From assembly GCA_965153455.1 (NCBI GenBank), contig OZ234498.1:1674001-1738000 (forward strand): a DNA stretch of 64,000 bases, read 5' to 3'. Of the stretch, positions 44,656 to 57,879 are shown piece after piece. Position numbers and translations under genes: made by a program. Source of the stretch: Sphagnum compactum. Taxonomy: Eukaryota > Bryophyta > Sphagnopsida > Sphagnales. The notes under the pieces were generated by a model. The model did not search any database. It was not told the origin of the DNA and was given only the letters and a program-made list of their open reading frames with translations. Every line of letters begins with the position of its first letter. The first letter of the stretch is position 1.

Positions 44656-46710
44656 AAAGGGGGTCATTATAGTGTGTTTTCACCCTAAACAATTCAATGA
44701 AGAGTTTTGCTTTAGTTAACATTCATCTAAATCACAACAGTTTGCACATTGGATTTTCTTGTATTTATAAACAAGTAGTGATATGAGAATTTGGTTTTAT
44801 AGGCCTTGGTTGATAAAATTTATAGAACAATGATAATTTTGGTTTTTTTTGCCTTATGATGATGAAGATTATTGTTGGTGAACTCAAATATTACTAATTT
44901 TAGTTTTGACTATTTAAGTGGTTGTTACCTTTCTTTTCAATACTTGTGAGGTAGTTTTGTATTTTCCCTTTTTTCAGCAACACATAAAATATGAATCAAA
45001 AAATTAAAATTGTTTATATGTGCCTACTAACAATTTCCTTGTCACAGTAATACCTTTGGTTACTACTTACTCAATTTCTTTGGGTGTTATCCATGTGTTA
45101 TGAATATGGGTCACTTATCAAATACCCACCAATTGGGAAGTGGTTAATATATGACCCATGTAAATTCTAAGGTTTAGTTTTTATTGTTAAGTTTTTTTAA
45201 ACACCAAAAGTGTGCACATGCTTTCATCATTTCTCTAAGCCTTTGTAGTAGGAAAAAATGATAATAGCCAAAAGAAAAAAAATGTAACTACTATAATGTA
45301 CCAAGTACTGAACAACATCATTCAAACATACAACCATTCATCTTTCAAAATTCTTCACCATTTGGTTGAACATTCATGACATCCATTGAGTTCAAAAAAA
45401 CTCAAAGGTTCCTTTCAACATTTGTTAATTTTCAAAATATATATATAAATCCTTCTAATGTTAGATAAACCTTGTTTCTTAGTTGACATGCATGAATTTT
45501 AAATTGTTGTTTCCATCTAGCCTAATGCATAATTTTTCAAAATATATATTGTGCCTCAATTGTTTGCATCATCATCAATCACAAACTTCCTAGTCCATGA
45601 TTTAGTAATAAAAGTTGTGTTTTTTCATAGGTTGTTAGCGATACATTTGTACACCCAATTAATCATACACATTAAAAATGCATCATTATTGGATTCTTTC
45701 CCTTTCCCATTATTACAAATACCATGTATCCATAATAACCAAAGCAACAACTTCTATGTGTTAAGTTACATGTGATCAACAATTATTTTGGTAAAACTTC
45801 ACACACACCTGCAAATTATTTCAATTAAGAACAAGAAATAATATTGTGCACGCAAACACACACAAACATACAAACATACCTTACATACATGCATGAATGT
45901 TTTATCAATTTACTACATCAAAATGATTATATTAAAATAATCTATGTCCACATCAATTTCCATGTCTTCAAGTTCCAATGAATGGCTCTACTTTTTAGTC
46001 AACTAATACTCTCCTCCTTTGCCTTAGAACTAAACAACGTAGATCCTCACCATTATCTAGTTGTCTAACACATTTTTTATCTCTTTCCCATAACTTCAAA
46101 ACTCCACACCTAATCACATTGCCTCCTTCTCCTCCTAGATTGTTGTCCTTTAATTCCTGCCATAATGCCCCCTTTCTTATCTTACAATGCCCTTTTCAAC
46201 TCACCATTTCTAAATTTAGCTAAGCAATTATAACTAACTATCATGTCGACCATTTAGAGGTTGAAAGTTTCAAAAGATTCATAACCTCTTCAAAAAGAGC
46301 TTGATTTGAACATTTTAAGGACTCATTTTATAGCCCTTGGAAAGAGCCTTCCAACGTCGTATCAATCGTTCAATCGGAATTAATTTGACCTTTGAAACTA
46401 TCAAAAACATCTGTTGACTATCAATTACTATCAATTACCCACATGGCTGGTTTGTAGGTTTACCGATTTGCATATTACTTGCTAGTTTGCCTCTCTATTC
46501 CTTTTCCTAGTAATTTTCTTGCTTAACATAGGTTTGTATTGTTTAAATACAGACATGCATTTAAAACACATATGAGGCATATATAAGCAAAATACCTTGG
46601 ATTTATGGGTGAAAATTCTTTCATCATGTTTATATATGGGGTGAAAGAATAGTACAAGGCAACTTAGGCAATTTCATGACATGTGCATAAAATATACACC
46701 TGCAAAATGT
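44656..46710. other. No gene seen
   Basis: This is AT-rich sequence between the two direct repeats. I find no retroelement domain in it. Confidence 0.5.
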
Positions 46711-47390
46711 GTTGCATTTAATTTTGGATATCACTTTTAGTGTTTGGGTTTGATATTTTGATTTTCACAAAGTTAATGATATATAATATTATTTGAAAAA
46801 ACATATTTAAGGATTAAATTCAAGGAATAATTGGTATAATTATGGTATATGTAATATAATAAAACCCAATTTTGTAGTTGGATTGCATTAGGTTTTGGTT
46901 TGAATTAGTCAACAAAAAAATGTTTGAAATGAAAAATTTAAAAATGGTTGACCTCACATATATTTTCATTTTCCATTTGAGAATGATTATTTGTCAAAAT
47001 CTTAGTTTACCACATACATGGTTATCAGCTTTAAAAACACCCATTTGTGATATGATATTTATCAAAATTTTGACATGGTTCATAAACTTATTCCAATCGT
47101 ATGGAATCACAATGTTTAATAAATATCACAAATTTCATAAATATTAAAAATCATTTCAATCATTTCTTGAATATATTTACATTTTTTGGTACATTATGAC
47201 ATGTACTTTTTAGCACAAATACATTCTAACATACATCATATGAAATAAAAATATATAGTTTGTTCAACATTTCATTTCTTTAAGTTTTGACTTACCATAA
47301 TATTCAAAAACATTGTGAAAATCCTTCATAATAATGACATCATTGAAGTTCAAACATGGAACCCTTGAAAATTAGTATAATGTGACAACA
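46711..47390 (+). repeat. Dispersed direct repeat, copy 2
   Basis: The partner of 44000-44655, from CATTTAATTTTGGATATCA (46715) to AATGTGACAAC (about 47379). The open frame 46878-47147 within it is not conserved in the other copy, so it is not a gene. Confidence 0.6.
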
Positions 47391-48954
47391 ATCTTGGCCC
47401 CACTTTAATGTGCTCCCACCCCATGCTTCATATTATCTTTTTGAAATGTAAAGCAAAAACATGCTACAAGGGGCCAACTTGCAAGGCAAGAATATGAACA
47501 TTTTTTCGTACATTTTGTAGGGATGGTTTTTCTTTATTTTCATCTAACATTTTGAAAAATAGACAAAATAGATTTTTGACATTGGGTTTTTAATAACACA
47601 ATTCTTCATACCTTTGAAAAAAGAATAATTTTCAAGAAAATTATTATTTTTCACACACTCACATTCACTTAAATAACTAACATCACCCATATGTTTTTTA
47701 CAAAATCATATAAGTGGAACTTTTCATACAGGGTTGTGATGGTACAATTAATACATATTCAATATATGATTAAATATTTCAAATAATCATTTGAATGGTT
47801 TTTGAAATATATTTGCACATTGCAATATATTGTCATGAATATTATATTGCTATAAATATGTTATTTAATCATTTAATATTAATAAAAAAACTAATTTCTT
47901 TTGACAATTTTATTTTTTGGGAATTGAACTAATTTATATTGAATAAAATTTATTTTAAAAAATTCAAATATTGACTTGGTGGAAGTTCAAATTTACACAT
48001 AGTTTTGAAAAATAATATTTGTGACAACATTTTTTGTACATTGCAGTGCACTTTCACCTTGCACAACATTGATGTCTACATAATAAAATTCTTTGAAGAA
48101 ATAGATTTCACATGATTCTTATTGCCAAATCATCCCCCAAAAAATTTATGATTTGACTTATGTCCAATTCAATGGTAGGCCAAATAATGAAACAAACAAT
48201 TGAAAAATGGTAAAATTGGTTTTGGCCTATTTTTAAAATGCAACAACTTACCCCAAAAAAGGCAATAAAATAAATTTTAAAAAAAAACACTCCTTAAGAA
48301 GTCAATATTCTTTCAAGATCTATAAATAGTTAAGAACGTTCTAATCATGCATAAATATGTGAAGTTATAGAAGAATTTTAAAAGGTTAAGACTATGATTT
48401 TACGTTTAGGGTTTAAGGATTGATAAACTTCCTAGATGAAAGTTCCAACCATCTAGGTAGGCCATTAAATTTCAACAATTCAATATTCACCCATAAGGGT
48501 CTTATTAATTATCTAAATGTTAACTCTTATGTGAATAGTTATTTAGGTAGTTTTCTAAACGCTCAATAATCAATAACTAGGTTATTAATAACCTTATTAA
48601 TAATCATATGTTTTCTCACACTAAAAGAAATCATAGTTTTTCAAAAGGTTTAACTTGGTTAAAATGTTTGCATTGACCAAAAGGGGTGTTCAATTTGATT
48701 AGAAACATGGGGCGTGAAAAACATGTAATTCTTTTAGTTGGTTATTTTCATTAAAATGACCTTTTTGACCAAGTGTGATGTTGTACATCTAATCAAACGG
48801 GACCAAAAAAAGGTCCATTAAGATGACCATGGCTTAATCCATGCTAAATGGTAAACTTAGCTCAATTGGTCATATTGATTTGACACTTAGTATCAATGGT
48901 CATACTATTGTAACTAGTAATCCTACTTGTAGGCCAAGGCTACTTTCCTAAAAC
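47391..48954. other. No gene seen
   Basis: This is AT-rich sequence without supported features. Confidence 0.5.
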
Positions 48955-50160
48955 CAAGGCTATATAGCCTATTATAAATTGTTTATCTTATGTTAATTAT
49001 GTTATTTTACCTTATTATATTCAAAGTTATTTGAAAGCCTATTATATTTTTTATGTTATTTTATTCTACCCTAAGCTATCTTAAGTTATTTTAAGTTATT
49101 TTATTAGGTTATTTTAGGGTATTATAATTTAAGATATTTTAAACTAATATAGGTTATCATAGGTTACTAATAAACTAAAATAAAATAACCTATAATTTCC
49201 TACATTACTTTAGGGTAAAATAAATTTATATTAATATAACTAAAGATAACCTAGGATAGAAAAGGCTTGAATAGGTTAGAATAGTTTGCGTTATCTAATA
49301 ACTTACCATAAATTAGAATAACTTGGTTGAATAACATAAAATAACCTATAATTGAATAATTTAGAATAGCTTAAAATACTTTAAGGTGGAATAGCCTAGA
49401 ATAGCCTTAAATAACCAAAATAACGTAAGGTTAAATAACTTAAAGTAACTTAAGGTAGAATAACCAAGAATAGCCTAGGATAAAATATTCTATAATAGTT
49501 TAGAATAACTTAATGTAAATTATACTTGAATAGATTAAAACAGTTTAAAATATTTTTAAATAACCTAAAATAACTTGGGGTAAAATAATCAAAAATAATT
49601 TAGGGTAAAATAGTCAAAAGTAATGTAAAATAAAATAGCTTATAATAGCTTGAAATAAACTATCCTAAAATAATTTTAAATAACTTAAAAGGTAATTGCC
49701 TAGGGTAGAATAGTTAAAAGTAACTATAATAGCTTAGGGTAGAAGAATATAAAATAGTTTAGAATAGCTGAAAATGAACTAGGGCAAATTAGCCAAGAAA
49801 AGTCAAAAATAACCAAAAGTAGAATAACCGAAAATATAATAGCATACAATAAAACAACCTAAAATAACTAGGAATAACTTAAGAATAGGCTAAAATAGTT
49901 AAAAATAACCTAAGGCAAAACAACAAAAAATAACATAGAATAGCTTTAAGTAATCAAAAATATCCAAGGATGGAATAACAAAGAATAAACAAAAGTAGCC
50001 TTGGGTTAAATGACTTGGAATAATTTAGGGTAAAAAAGTTTTAAATAATATAGGGTAATCTAATTTAAAATATTATAAATAAAACTTAAAACGACCTAAA
50101 AGTAACCTAGAATAGCCAATGGTAGTCTAAAGTAGGTAAGTTAAGCCACCTAGTACAACA
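48955..50160 (+). repeat. 1.2-kb degenerate low-complexity block
   Basis: The block is built from roughly ten-base words such as AATAACCTAA, AATAGCTTAG and TAGGGTAAAA, with no exact period. Its word use matches the - strand of 23590-23960. It has no open frames. Confidence 0.8.
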
Positions 50161-50213
50161 CAAATAAATGTTTATAATGATGTGATGACAAAAATTATCA
50201 TTTATTGAAAAAA

Positions 50214-50290
50214 TGATGCAATGGTTAAAAGCTTGAACTATTAATGTGAAGATGATGGGTTCAAATCCTCACACTTGCACCCTACTTGAA
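50214..50290 (+). repeat. tRNA-like (SINE-type) A and B box sequence
   Basis: TGATGCAATGGTTAAAAGC (from 50214) resembles a tRNA D-arm/A box. GGTTCAAATCC at 50258-50268 matches the B box about 38 bases later, the usual distance. The T-arm stem is only partly paired, so this is not a working tRNA. A CTAGG-rich tail (TTCTAGGCTAGCCTAGTAAC) follows near 50311. Confidence 0.5.
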
Positions 50291-50339
50291 TGTGTTTGGC
50301 TAACTTAACCTTCTAGGCTAGCCTAGTAACATTATTAAG

Positions 50340-53300
50340 GTAGATAAGCAAATAAATTATTTAGTATTTTTAAAAGTTAAAAATAATACATATTTAAAAC
50401 TATTATTCAAATATTGTTGTTTCATTTAACCAATTAAAAAACGCAGTCAAAACATATGTACATGTCAAAATCAACTTGTTTAATATGACATTTTGGTTAA
50501 GTTGGAATGTGGGCCAAAAGACCACATAAGGATCTATTTTATTAATTTTCTTAGTAGAAAGGACCATGATTCTTGTAATGTTGTGAATCAGCCAACACTA
50601 ATTAAAACCATTGAAAGGAGACAAAGAAATGTCTAAAATGACTGCAATTGTTTCTACTATGTGTCTTGTGATTAAGACATCTCATGGTCATATCTATCTT
50701 CTTGACTTGGATAATGGTAACAGAAATTAATTCACATAACAAACTTTGGGAACATTTGACAATAAATAAAAAATTTGAAATCCATTTTTTCATAGTTGCA
50801 AAATAAGATGCAAGATTTTATTATGTTTTAAAGCCTGAACAATAGTGGAAATTTAAACCAATTTCTTTATTGGGAAATTAGGCTAAGTGATATTATTTCT
50901 AAAAAATATCAAAGCAAGAGTGTTAAATTGTAGTTGGTGTTTCTTTAACAACCTTTTTTTAATCATGAAATGAAGATGAAATTCATTTCATCACCTTCAA
51001 TATGCATGATGTGGTTTCGTATTCATTTGTTTCAATGTGACATGTACAATTTGGGTTGTCCAAGAAGGCCCAAGGCTAAGAATGTCCCAAAAATGAATTG
51101 TCCATTTCCATGATATTATTTTGCAATGAATTCTTGTCTCGCTTATATGAAAAAGGGATTGATTATGAACATAGACATAATACAAGCCTTTTATGCCCAC
51201 TTAGTTGTCTGACTCCTTAAGTTTGATGTGGCACATTGGGATTAGTAAATTGGAGCTAGTCGTATTGCTTGAACAATGTTTTAAAACATTTGTTACATTA
51301 CTTAAAATAGATTTTTAATAATCTATAAGCATTAGATTCACTTCAAATTTATCCAAATGCTTCAACATGATATATTAATAATTGATGTGTATATATATAT
51401 CCTTTTATACCAATTGAAAACTCATTAAGGTCACTTCAATGGTTTCAAATGTTTTAGCTTGTGTCACTATATTGACATCCAACAAGCAAAATGTCATTGA
51501 AGATAAACAACCCAAATTTCACGTTTGAAAGCATCACATGATGATACTTTTGACATACCATCCATCATTTTAACATGATAATCAAAATTCACGTTGCATT
51601 GTAGTGGGAGCCCTACCTTATATGCCAAAGTAGACAACAATGGAACCATAGGATAAACAATTCTTCTTTAATAGTTGAACTTTTACATTTGACAAAAGTT
51701 ATCACAACTGTTGGTGTTCCAAAATTCTTGAATATTCCAACCTTATTGGGCATTCTTAAAGGCTTCATAAAGTTATCATGTTGAACATGCTAAAGTTGAT
51801 TAAATTTATTGAAACGACAATAATGGTGTCTAAAGTGTTCACCAATTCCACCAATTCAACATTGCCCAAAAGGTTAGGCTAATGATTTGCGAAAAACTTG
51901 AAGGTTTTTTAAGAGGTGCAAGAAACTCCTGAACCTTTATTCCTCCTTCATTCATATCCTTATTGTCAATTGCCTTTTGCGGTCTTTCCTGGTAACTTGG
52001 GTAATCAGTCTTCCTTTTTTCTCTTTTTATACTGGTGAGTACCCCCGGATAGATTCAGACAGATTTTGCCTTAACTGGCTACACTTCTGTACATTATGAC
52101 ATGCTCCCAAATAAAGGGAAGTTTGGCAAATTGTTTTTGAGAAAAAGGGGAATTTTCATGAGAATTTTGAGGCAGTGTCACCATTTGGCGAGTTTTTGCC
52201 CAAAAAAAATAAAATCCATGGATTAAAAATTATCTAATATATTCCTTTTGAAATCGTCAAATTTTCCTTATGGTAAGGAATATTGCCATCTTGTTATTAA
52301 TTTCCTTCTTCCTTCATGGACAACAACAATTTCAAAGTGATCTACCAAATTATTGAATCAATTATAAACATATCCACTTGCTCACAATCACCACTTCAAT
52401 GATCTGAATGAACCTCAACTATATGCAAAACCTTTCACTTTTATTAATATTAATTCAATCATGTTGTTTGCTTCCATTGAGAACACATGGTTCGGATGGA
52501 CAAAGCTGGGCCATTCTATGTTCTATTGCATCAACTTTGATGCAAATGTAAGAATAAGCTTTAGAGAAAATAATAAAGGAGCCACATAAAGATGAGATGT
52601 CAAAATATATGATGAAGGGTGCCTTCTTGAACTTAAGACTTTGGCCCGTTCACTTTACACTACCGGTCTTGCATACATTTTGATATGGGCTCAAGCTAGC
52701 CCAAAAACTTATGGTGAAAAGCTTAAGTTGTTTTGACGACTCTTTTCTTGGGTTCAGGCCTTCATTTTAAATGAGCTTTAAAAGTAGGCCAATGCAGTCC
52801 CAACACATTTGTAGGTAAGTAAATAGAATGAAGATAAAACTGGATCTATTGAATTTTGTCACTTACTAGCTTTCTTGATCATCCATCCATTTCATAGAAG
52901 AAATTGAACCATTATTTAACATCTTTATTTTCATATATTGGCATCAATGTTTGTGTAAGATGGAACAATTGAGTTGAATTAACACTTATTCAATTTGAGA
53001 GTAGTCATCTAGCACATATGAATGACTCCAAAGTGAAGTTGTAAAATAATTTTGTAGATTTCAACAAGTGGGGTCCATAAGCTAAGCCTCAAATGTTCTG
53101 GCTAGATAGAATTCCACCTTTAATTCGCCCTTTACATGATGAATGTTAACACCTTTAGATTGTACCTTGCATCTGCATATGAAACTGACAAATTTTGGTG
53201 TTGCACTCACTCAGAGTTTTGAAAAGCTAGACAACTGCAAATTTGTCTGCAAATTTTTCATTGCCAGCCCACTGGACAGCCATCAATGACCAGCTTTGAA

Positions 53301-56300
53301 GCCCTCACACATGCAGAAGAAAGTGGTTCAATGGTTCCATGTTCACAAAGAAAAATGGCCAAAAACTTGGCTCTTGTACTTTTGAGGCTAAGGTGTGTTG
53401 CAAGTCAACAAATCTGTTCTAAAATTCTCAAAAAGGACCAATATTTTGTGTGTTGGGATCTTATCAAGGTTTGCCATGCAAGATCAGATCAAAAAACTTT
53501 CCCGCGTGTACAGACTACCATATCCGATCCTCAACCCACAACATAAATTCTAAAGCCCCAATGCGTTAGCTGTCAGCTGATTTCAAGCCCCTGAGAATTC
53601 TGGACAATTTGTATGAACTCAGCTCCAGACTGCAAAGGGCCAGAGGGGACAATTTTTTCAGTGGATGTCCGACCTAACAGGTTTATGACAAAGTGCAGCT
53701 CACTGACCTCAGACTCCTGAGACTACTCAGGCTTCCCCCAATGAAATTATTGTTGGGAAAGCTGAGTGTCCTCAATTGCTCTGAAATTGTCACTTCCTCA
53801 CCGGGCTATTGTGGAACTTTAAGACAAGCCATGATGTCTTCAAACATAGAGTGCAGCCCTTAATTAGCAGACTTTAACAGTGGAATCAAGATGTGTAGCA
53901 TGAAGCCCCACGATGGTCCATTACCAAACCAAGGGGCATAGGATGAGACAATAGCCAAGTCTGACCTCACATTTTGGGCATCTCTCCTCATGCATGGGCT
54001 TTTTATCTATCATGAACTTAAGCATTACCTAAATACAAGATGTAAGAGGGGAAGGTTACACTATTCTAAATAGAGTCCTAATTCATTAGGGTTTTTAATT
54101 AAGTAGGAGTGCTTTTCGCGCACTCAAAACACCCTCTTGCTCAATGATTGACAATGGGTTGCTACAAATATATTCGATTCATCAATGTTTTTTGTCATGT
54201 TTTTGAACTTGTCAATATAATCTTAAGTTATATTATTAATTATCTTAGATGTCATTTTAATTTTGATTTATTTTTATATTTAATTTTCTAATTATAAATT
54301 TAAATATTTCAATTTTTATATGTATATAAAAATACACATGTATATTGTCAACATATATGTTGACCATATACAGTCTAGTTATTTGTAGTAGTGTTATTAC
54401 ACCTACTCTTTAAGAGTGAGAGGGATCTAAAACCTATGAATAGGCTAATTTCTCTCCCACTTTTGAGTGTGCATAAAATCTTTCCTCTTTCTAAGAAGGA
54501 TATTCATGGATATAAGGTGCCCCCCAAATACACATTCTTTTGAATGTTTTGCATACACCGGGCAGTTCATAGGTTCACTTTGGCTTTAAAATTATGTAGA
54601 TCATAAGTATTGTGTCCAATCTACTAAAGCGTTTTTTATGTGTGAGGCTGAATTCCCTTAGTTGGAAGGTGAACATCCAAAAATACATCAACTCGGGATA
54701 CGACCTTCATAGAAGAAGCTTTCTTTTCTTTTGCTTTAGGGTGGCCTCTCGCCCATTAGATAGCAAAAAAAAGTTGCCCTAGGTAAGGAGTTGGTAATTT
54801 CGTATTGTGTGATTATTTGAATTTTTAAAGAACCATCGGTTTTGGTATTTTAAATATTTCAAAATCAAAAAACCATCAATTCCAGTTCTTTGAAAGGAAT
54901 CCAACAAAAAAATTGTCAATCTTAACTATTTTCAAAACCTTAAAGAACCCATGATTTTCATGAAAGAATCAATAAAGGACCAAGGATTTTATGGTTGGTC
55001 ATTTGATTTTTCAAAGTTTTGAGAATCATGATTATATACCAAAATCACGTCATTGATTTTTTTGAAAATCATGATTATCAATCTTAAGAATCACCCAAAT
55101 AACCTTTGGGGGTATGTTCCTATTTTTAATACACAAGCTTCAAGGTATCAACACACCTTACCAAACAATATCACATTCTTGGGGGCATTAGATTTGCATA
55201 AGACTAGGCCCATAGATTTTATCATTTCAAGATGATCATACCTAGAGCCTTTCACAAGCTAGCACTAGTCATGTGACCTTTCAAACCCCAAGTCATCATT
55301 TTTCTAAAAGTTAATTTGTATTTTGCAATATTTTTAAACAACAAAAATGCACCCATTTTCATATTTAATGGAAAAAGTTCCACCATTGGCAGAATTTTTG
55401 ACTAGTAATGGTCAAGGTTTTTTTTCAAATTCCTTAAGTAAGTGTACTAGCGAAGATCCTCAACATTAATTAGCAATAAATGGCAACTGTCCTAGTGGAC
55501 TAATAGATTTGTTTTGGAATCCTGCCTAGTTCTGGTGACCTAATGGAACACACTATCTAAATATGGCGACTTCTAGTTTTTTTCTCAAGATAAGGCAAAA
55601 AAAAAAATTAATGTTCATCATGCCTTTGGCCTTCTTGAATGTGATTATTGGTTTCACACCATTCTTCATATTCATAATATCCTGGATAGTTTTTTCCAAT
55701 GTTTCATTTTTATGTCCATTATGGACTTTGAAATATATTTCAATTCAAAGCACAATAAAATATTTTTTCTTGAATTTTGGTTTCCACATGTCATATAAAA
55801 CATTTTTAATAAACTCATCTGATTGAAATTTAGGAAATAATGTTTTTCAGTGAAAACAAAGTCCACATGATTTGTTATATGACATATATATATGTTGTTT
55901 TAAAAGTCCAAAAAAATTATGCAACCAATTCTAATTGCAAATTTTTTTTGTGCATTTCACTACATATATAAAAAATCATACATATTTGAATCCAAACCAT
56001 GAAATATTCAATCCAATTCATTTTCATGTAGCTTATTGTTAAATTTAATTTCTTGAAAAACAGTGTTTGTGACGTCCATTTTGGTATAGCACATCATGTT
56101 TTTCCCCTAGAACATCCATCTCCATTGTTGAAACAAGTTGTGGTGACCTTGGTCTCTCTATTTTTGCCTCAAATTGTTATTTCCTTGGAACTATATATGT
56201 GGCCTTGTGACTACTAAAAGGTTATGTAAAGATCCTCTCATGTGCCTTGTCTTTTTGAAGGCTAAAGGATTATCATCCTCCTCCTCCTTTTCATCAACCT

Positions 56301-57239
56301 CAATTGTAGTTCGTGTTCTCCTCCTTGTTGGCATTTCTCCAACACTAGATTTGGTTTTGGAGAATTGTTGAATGACCTCAAAGGACACATGTTCTTTTGT
56401 AACCTCTCCTTCAACCCTAAAGCATCAAGTTTAGATGTTGAAGGTTGTTGTTGTTGAGCAAGCATTGATATGATTAATTAACACCTATGGATTTTTCTCT
56501 AGGAAAAAATGTTACATCAACACTTCAATTATTAATTTAGAATGGTAGACATCTTTGTTAATGTCAAATTTTCCTATACCTTGCAACACCTTGGTTTGTG
56601 TTGTTGTCCACCTAAGCAATTCTTTGAATTGTTTAAAACATATTATTTGTCTAATCTATAGGCTTACCCTAATCTACCATAATCACCTTAAGTAATACAC
56701 CTTATCCTTTTAGTGTACAACTTGAATGACAAAAGAAATGAACATCATATGGGGACTTCATTTTGTTAACACTCCACTACTCTATGGGTGATATAAACAC
56801 ATGGCCAAACAATACTCTGAAGCATGGCTTTTGTCGTTTACTTATTAACATACTTTTGGTTTTCCCAACCTATGTTGGAAATCTTAAACATAATTTATGT
56901 TATGACGTATCTACGACTCTTTTCTTTCTTATCCTGGTCAAAACTATTTCATCTTTTTCAATTTTCTAAATATTGAAAAACTCCACCAATAAATCATGTC
57001 TTGGTGTTTACCATTAGACTTCAAACAAACCCACAGGTTTAGCCTTTGAAGCCCATATTTTTTCTATTTCTCTCATATGAACCCAAGTAGTAATCATTTT
57101 TAATTCATGTGTATATGATTGTTCTATGGGTGCAAACATGAACTTTTCTGGATATATGATGATTGTCACAAATCCTAACACCATGGAGTTCATTCATATG
57201 AAGGTTCATCCATGACTTGTAATTAATTTGTATCTAACT
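50340..57239. other. No gene seen
   Basis: This is mostly AT-rich. 53.1-54.1 kb is richer in GC and may be an old LTR or gene remnant, but I see no domain or boundary. Frames at 53286-53546, 55563-55826 and 56174-56465 have no family that I recognise. Confidence 0.5.
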
Positions 57240-57365
57240 TATAATTTAGTTTCAATTCACTCTTAGTTAGTTTCTTAGTTAACTTTCAATTAACTCATAG
57301 TTAAATATCAATTCACTTTTAGTTCATTTTTAATTAACTCATAGTTCACTATTAATTCACACATG
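57240..57365 (+). repeat. Degenerate tandem repeat of about 20-bp words
   Basis: CAATTCACTCTTAGTT and CAATTAACTCATAGTT variants follow each other about five times. Confidence 0.65.
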
Positions 57366-57879
57366 GATGAACATGGGCCATACACAGGTGAACATGGGTC
57401 ACATGTAGGTTGAAAGTTTTTTGAAAAGTTTTTTTGAGCTAGGTGCCCAATGGGTATAAATAAAAATAGAATTTCACATTACCTTCAATTTGTTCAACAT
57501 CAATGTTCATGGGTACGTATCTTTGTTATGATCTTGTTATGTTTTTGTCATATTTTTGTAATAAAATCCTTTTGCATTCACATCGTGCACACATTGTGTT
57601 TTTACTTTTGATTTTTTTATTCCATGACTTGGATGTGGAACAAGCCCTGCTTTTGTTCATGTGGTTTGGAAATCTTGTTGTTTCGTTCTTTTCATGCCCA
57701 TAACAATGAAAACATAGATTTATTTTGAGAAAACATCTTAATCTAATGCTTAAGCTTTGGCATAACAAAAGAAGAATTATGGTTTGAAGAACTTGGTGGT
57801 ATATGAAATTTGTAGAAAAAACTACAAACAAGTATGTTGATAGCACTAATGGTTGTATTAGTGTTTGAACATTAAATGG

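Noticed and set aside
50214-50290. A functional tRNA gene
   Set aside because: The boxes are present but the acceptor and T stems do not pair properly, and no anticodon arm is convincing.
53100-54120. GC-richer block as an LTR or gene
   Set aside because: No terminal TG/CA with a target duplication, no PBS and no domain could be found.
56174-56465. A short gene on either strand near 56.2-56.5 kb
   Set aside because: Several overlapping frames on both strands come from a Glu/Arg-rich, low-complexity stretch. I could not identify a family.
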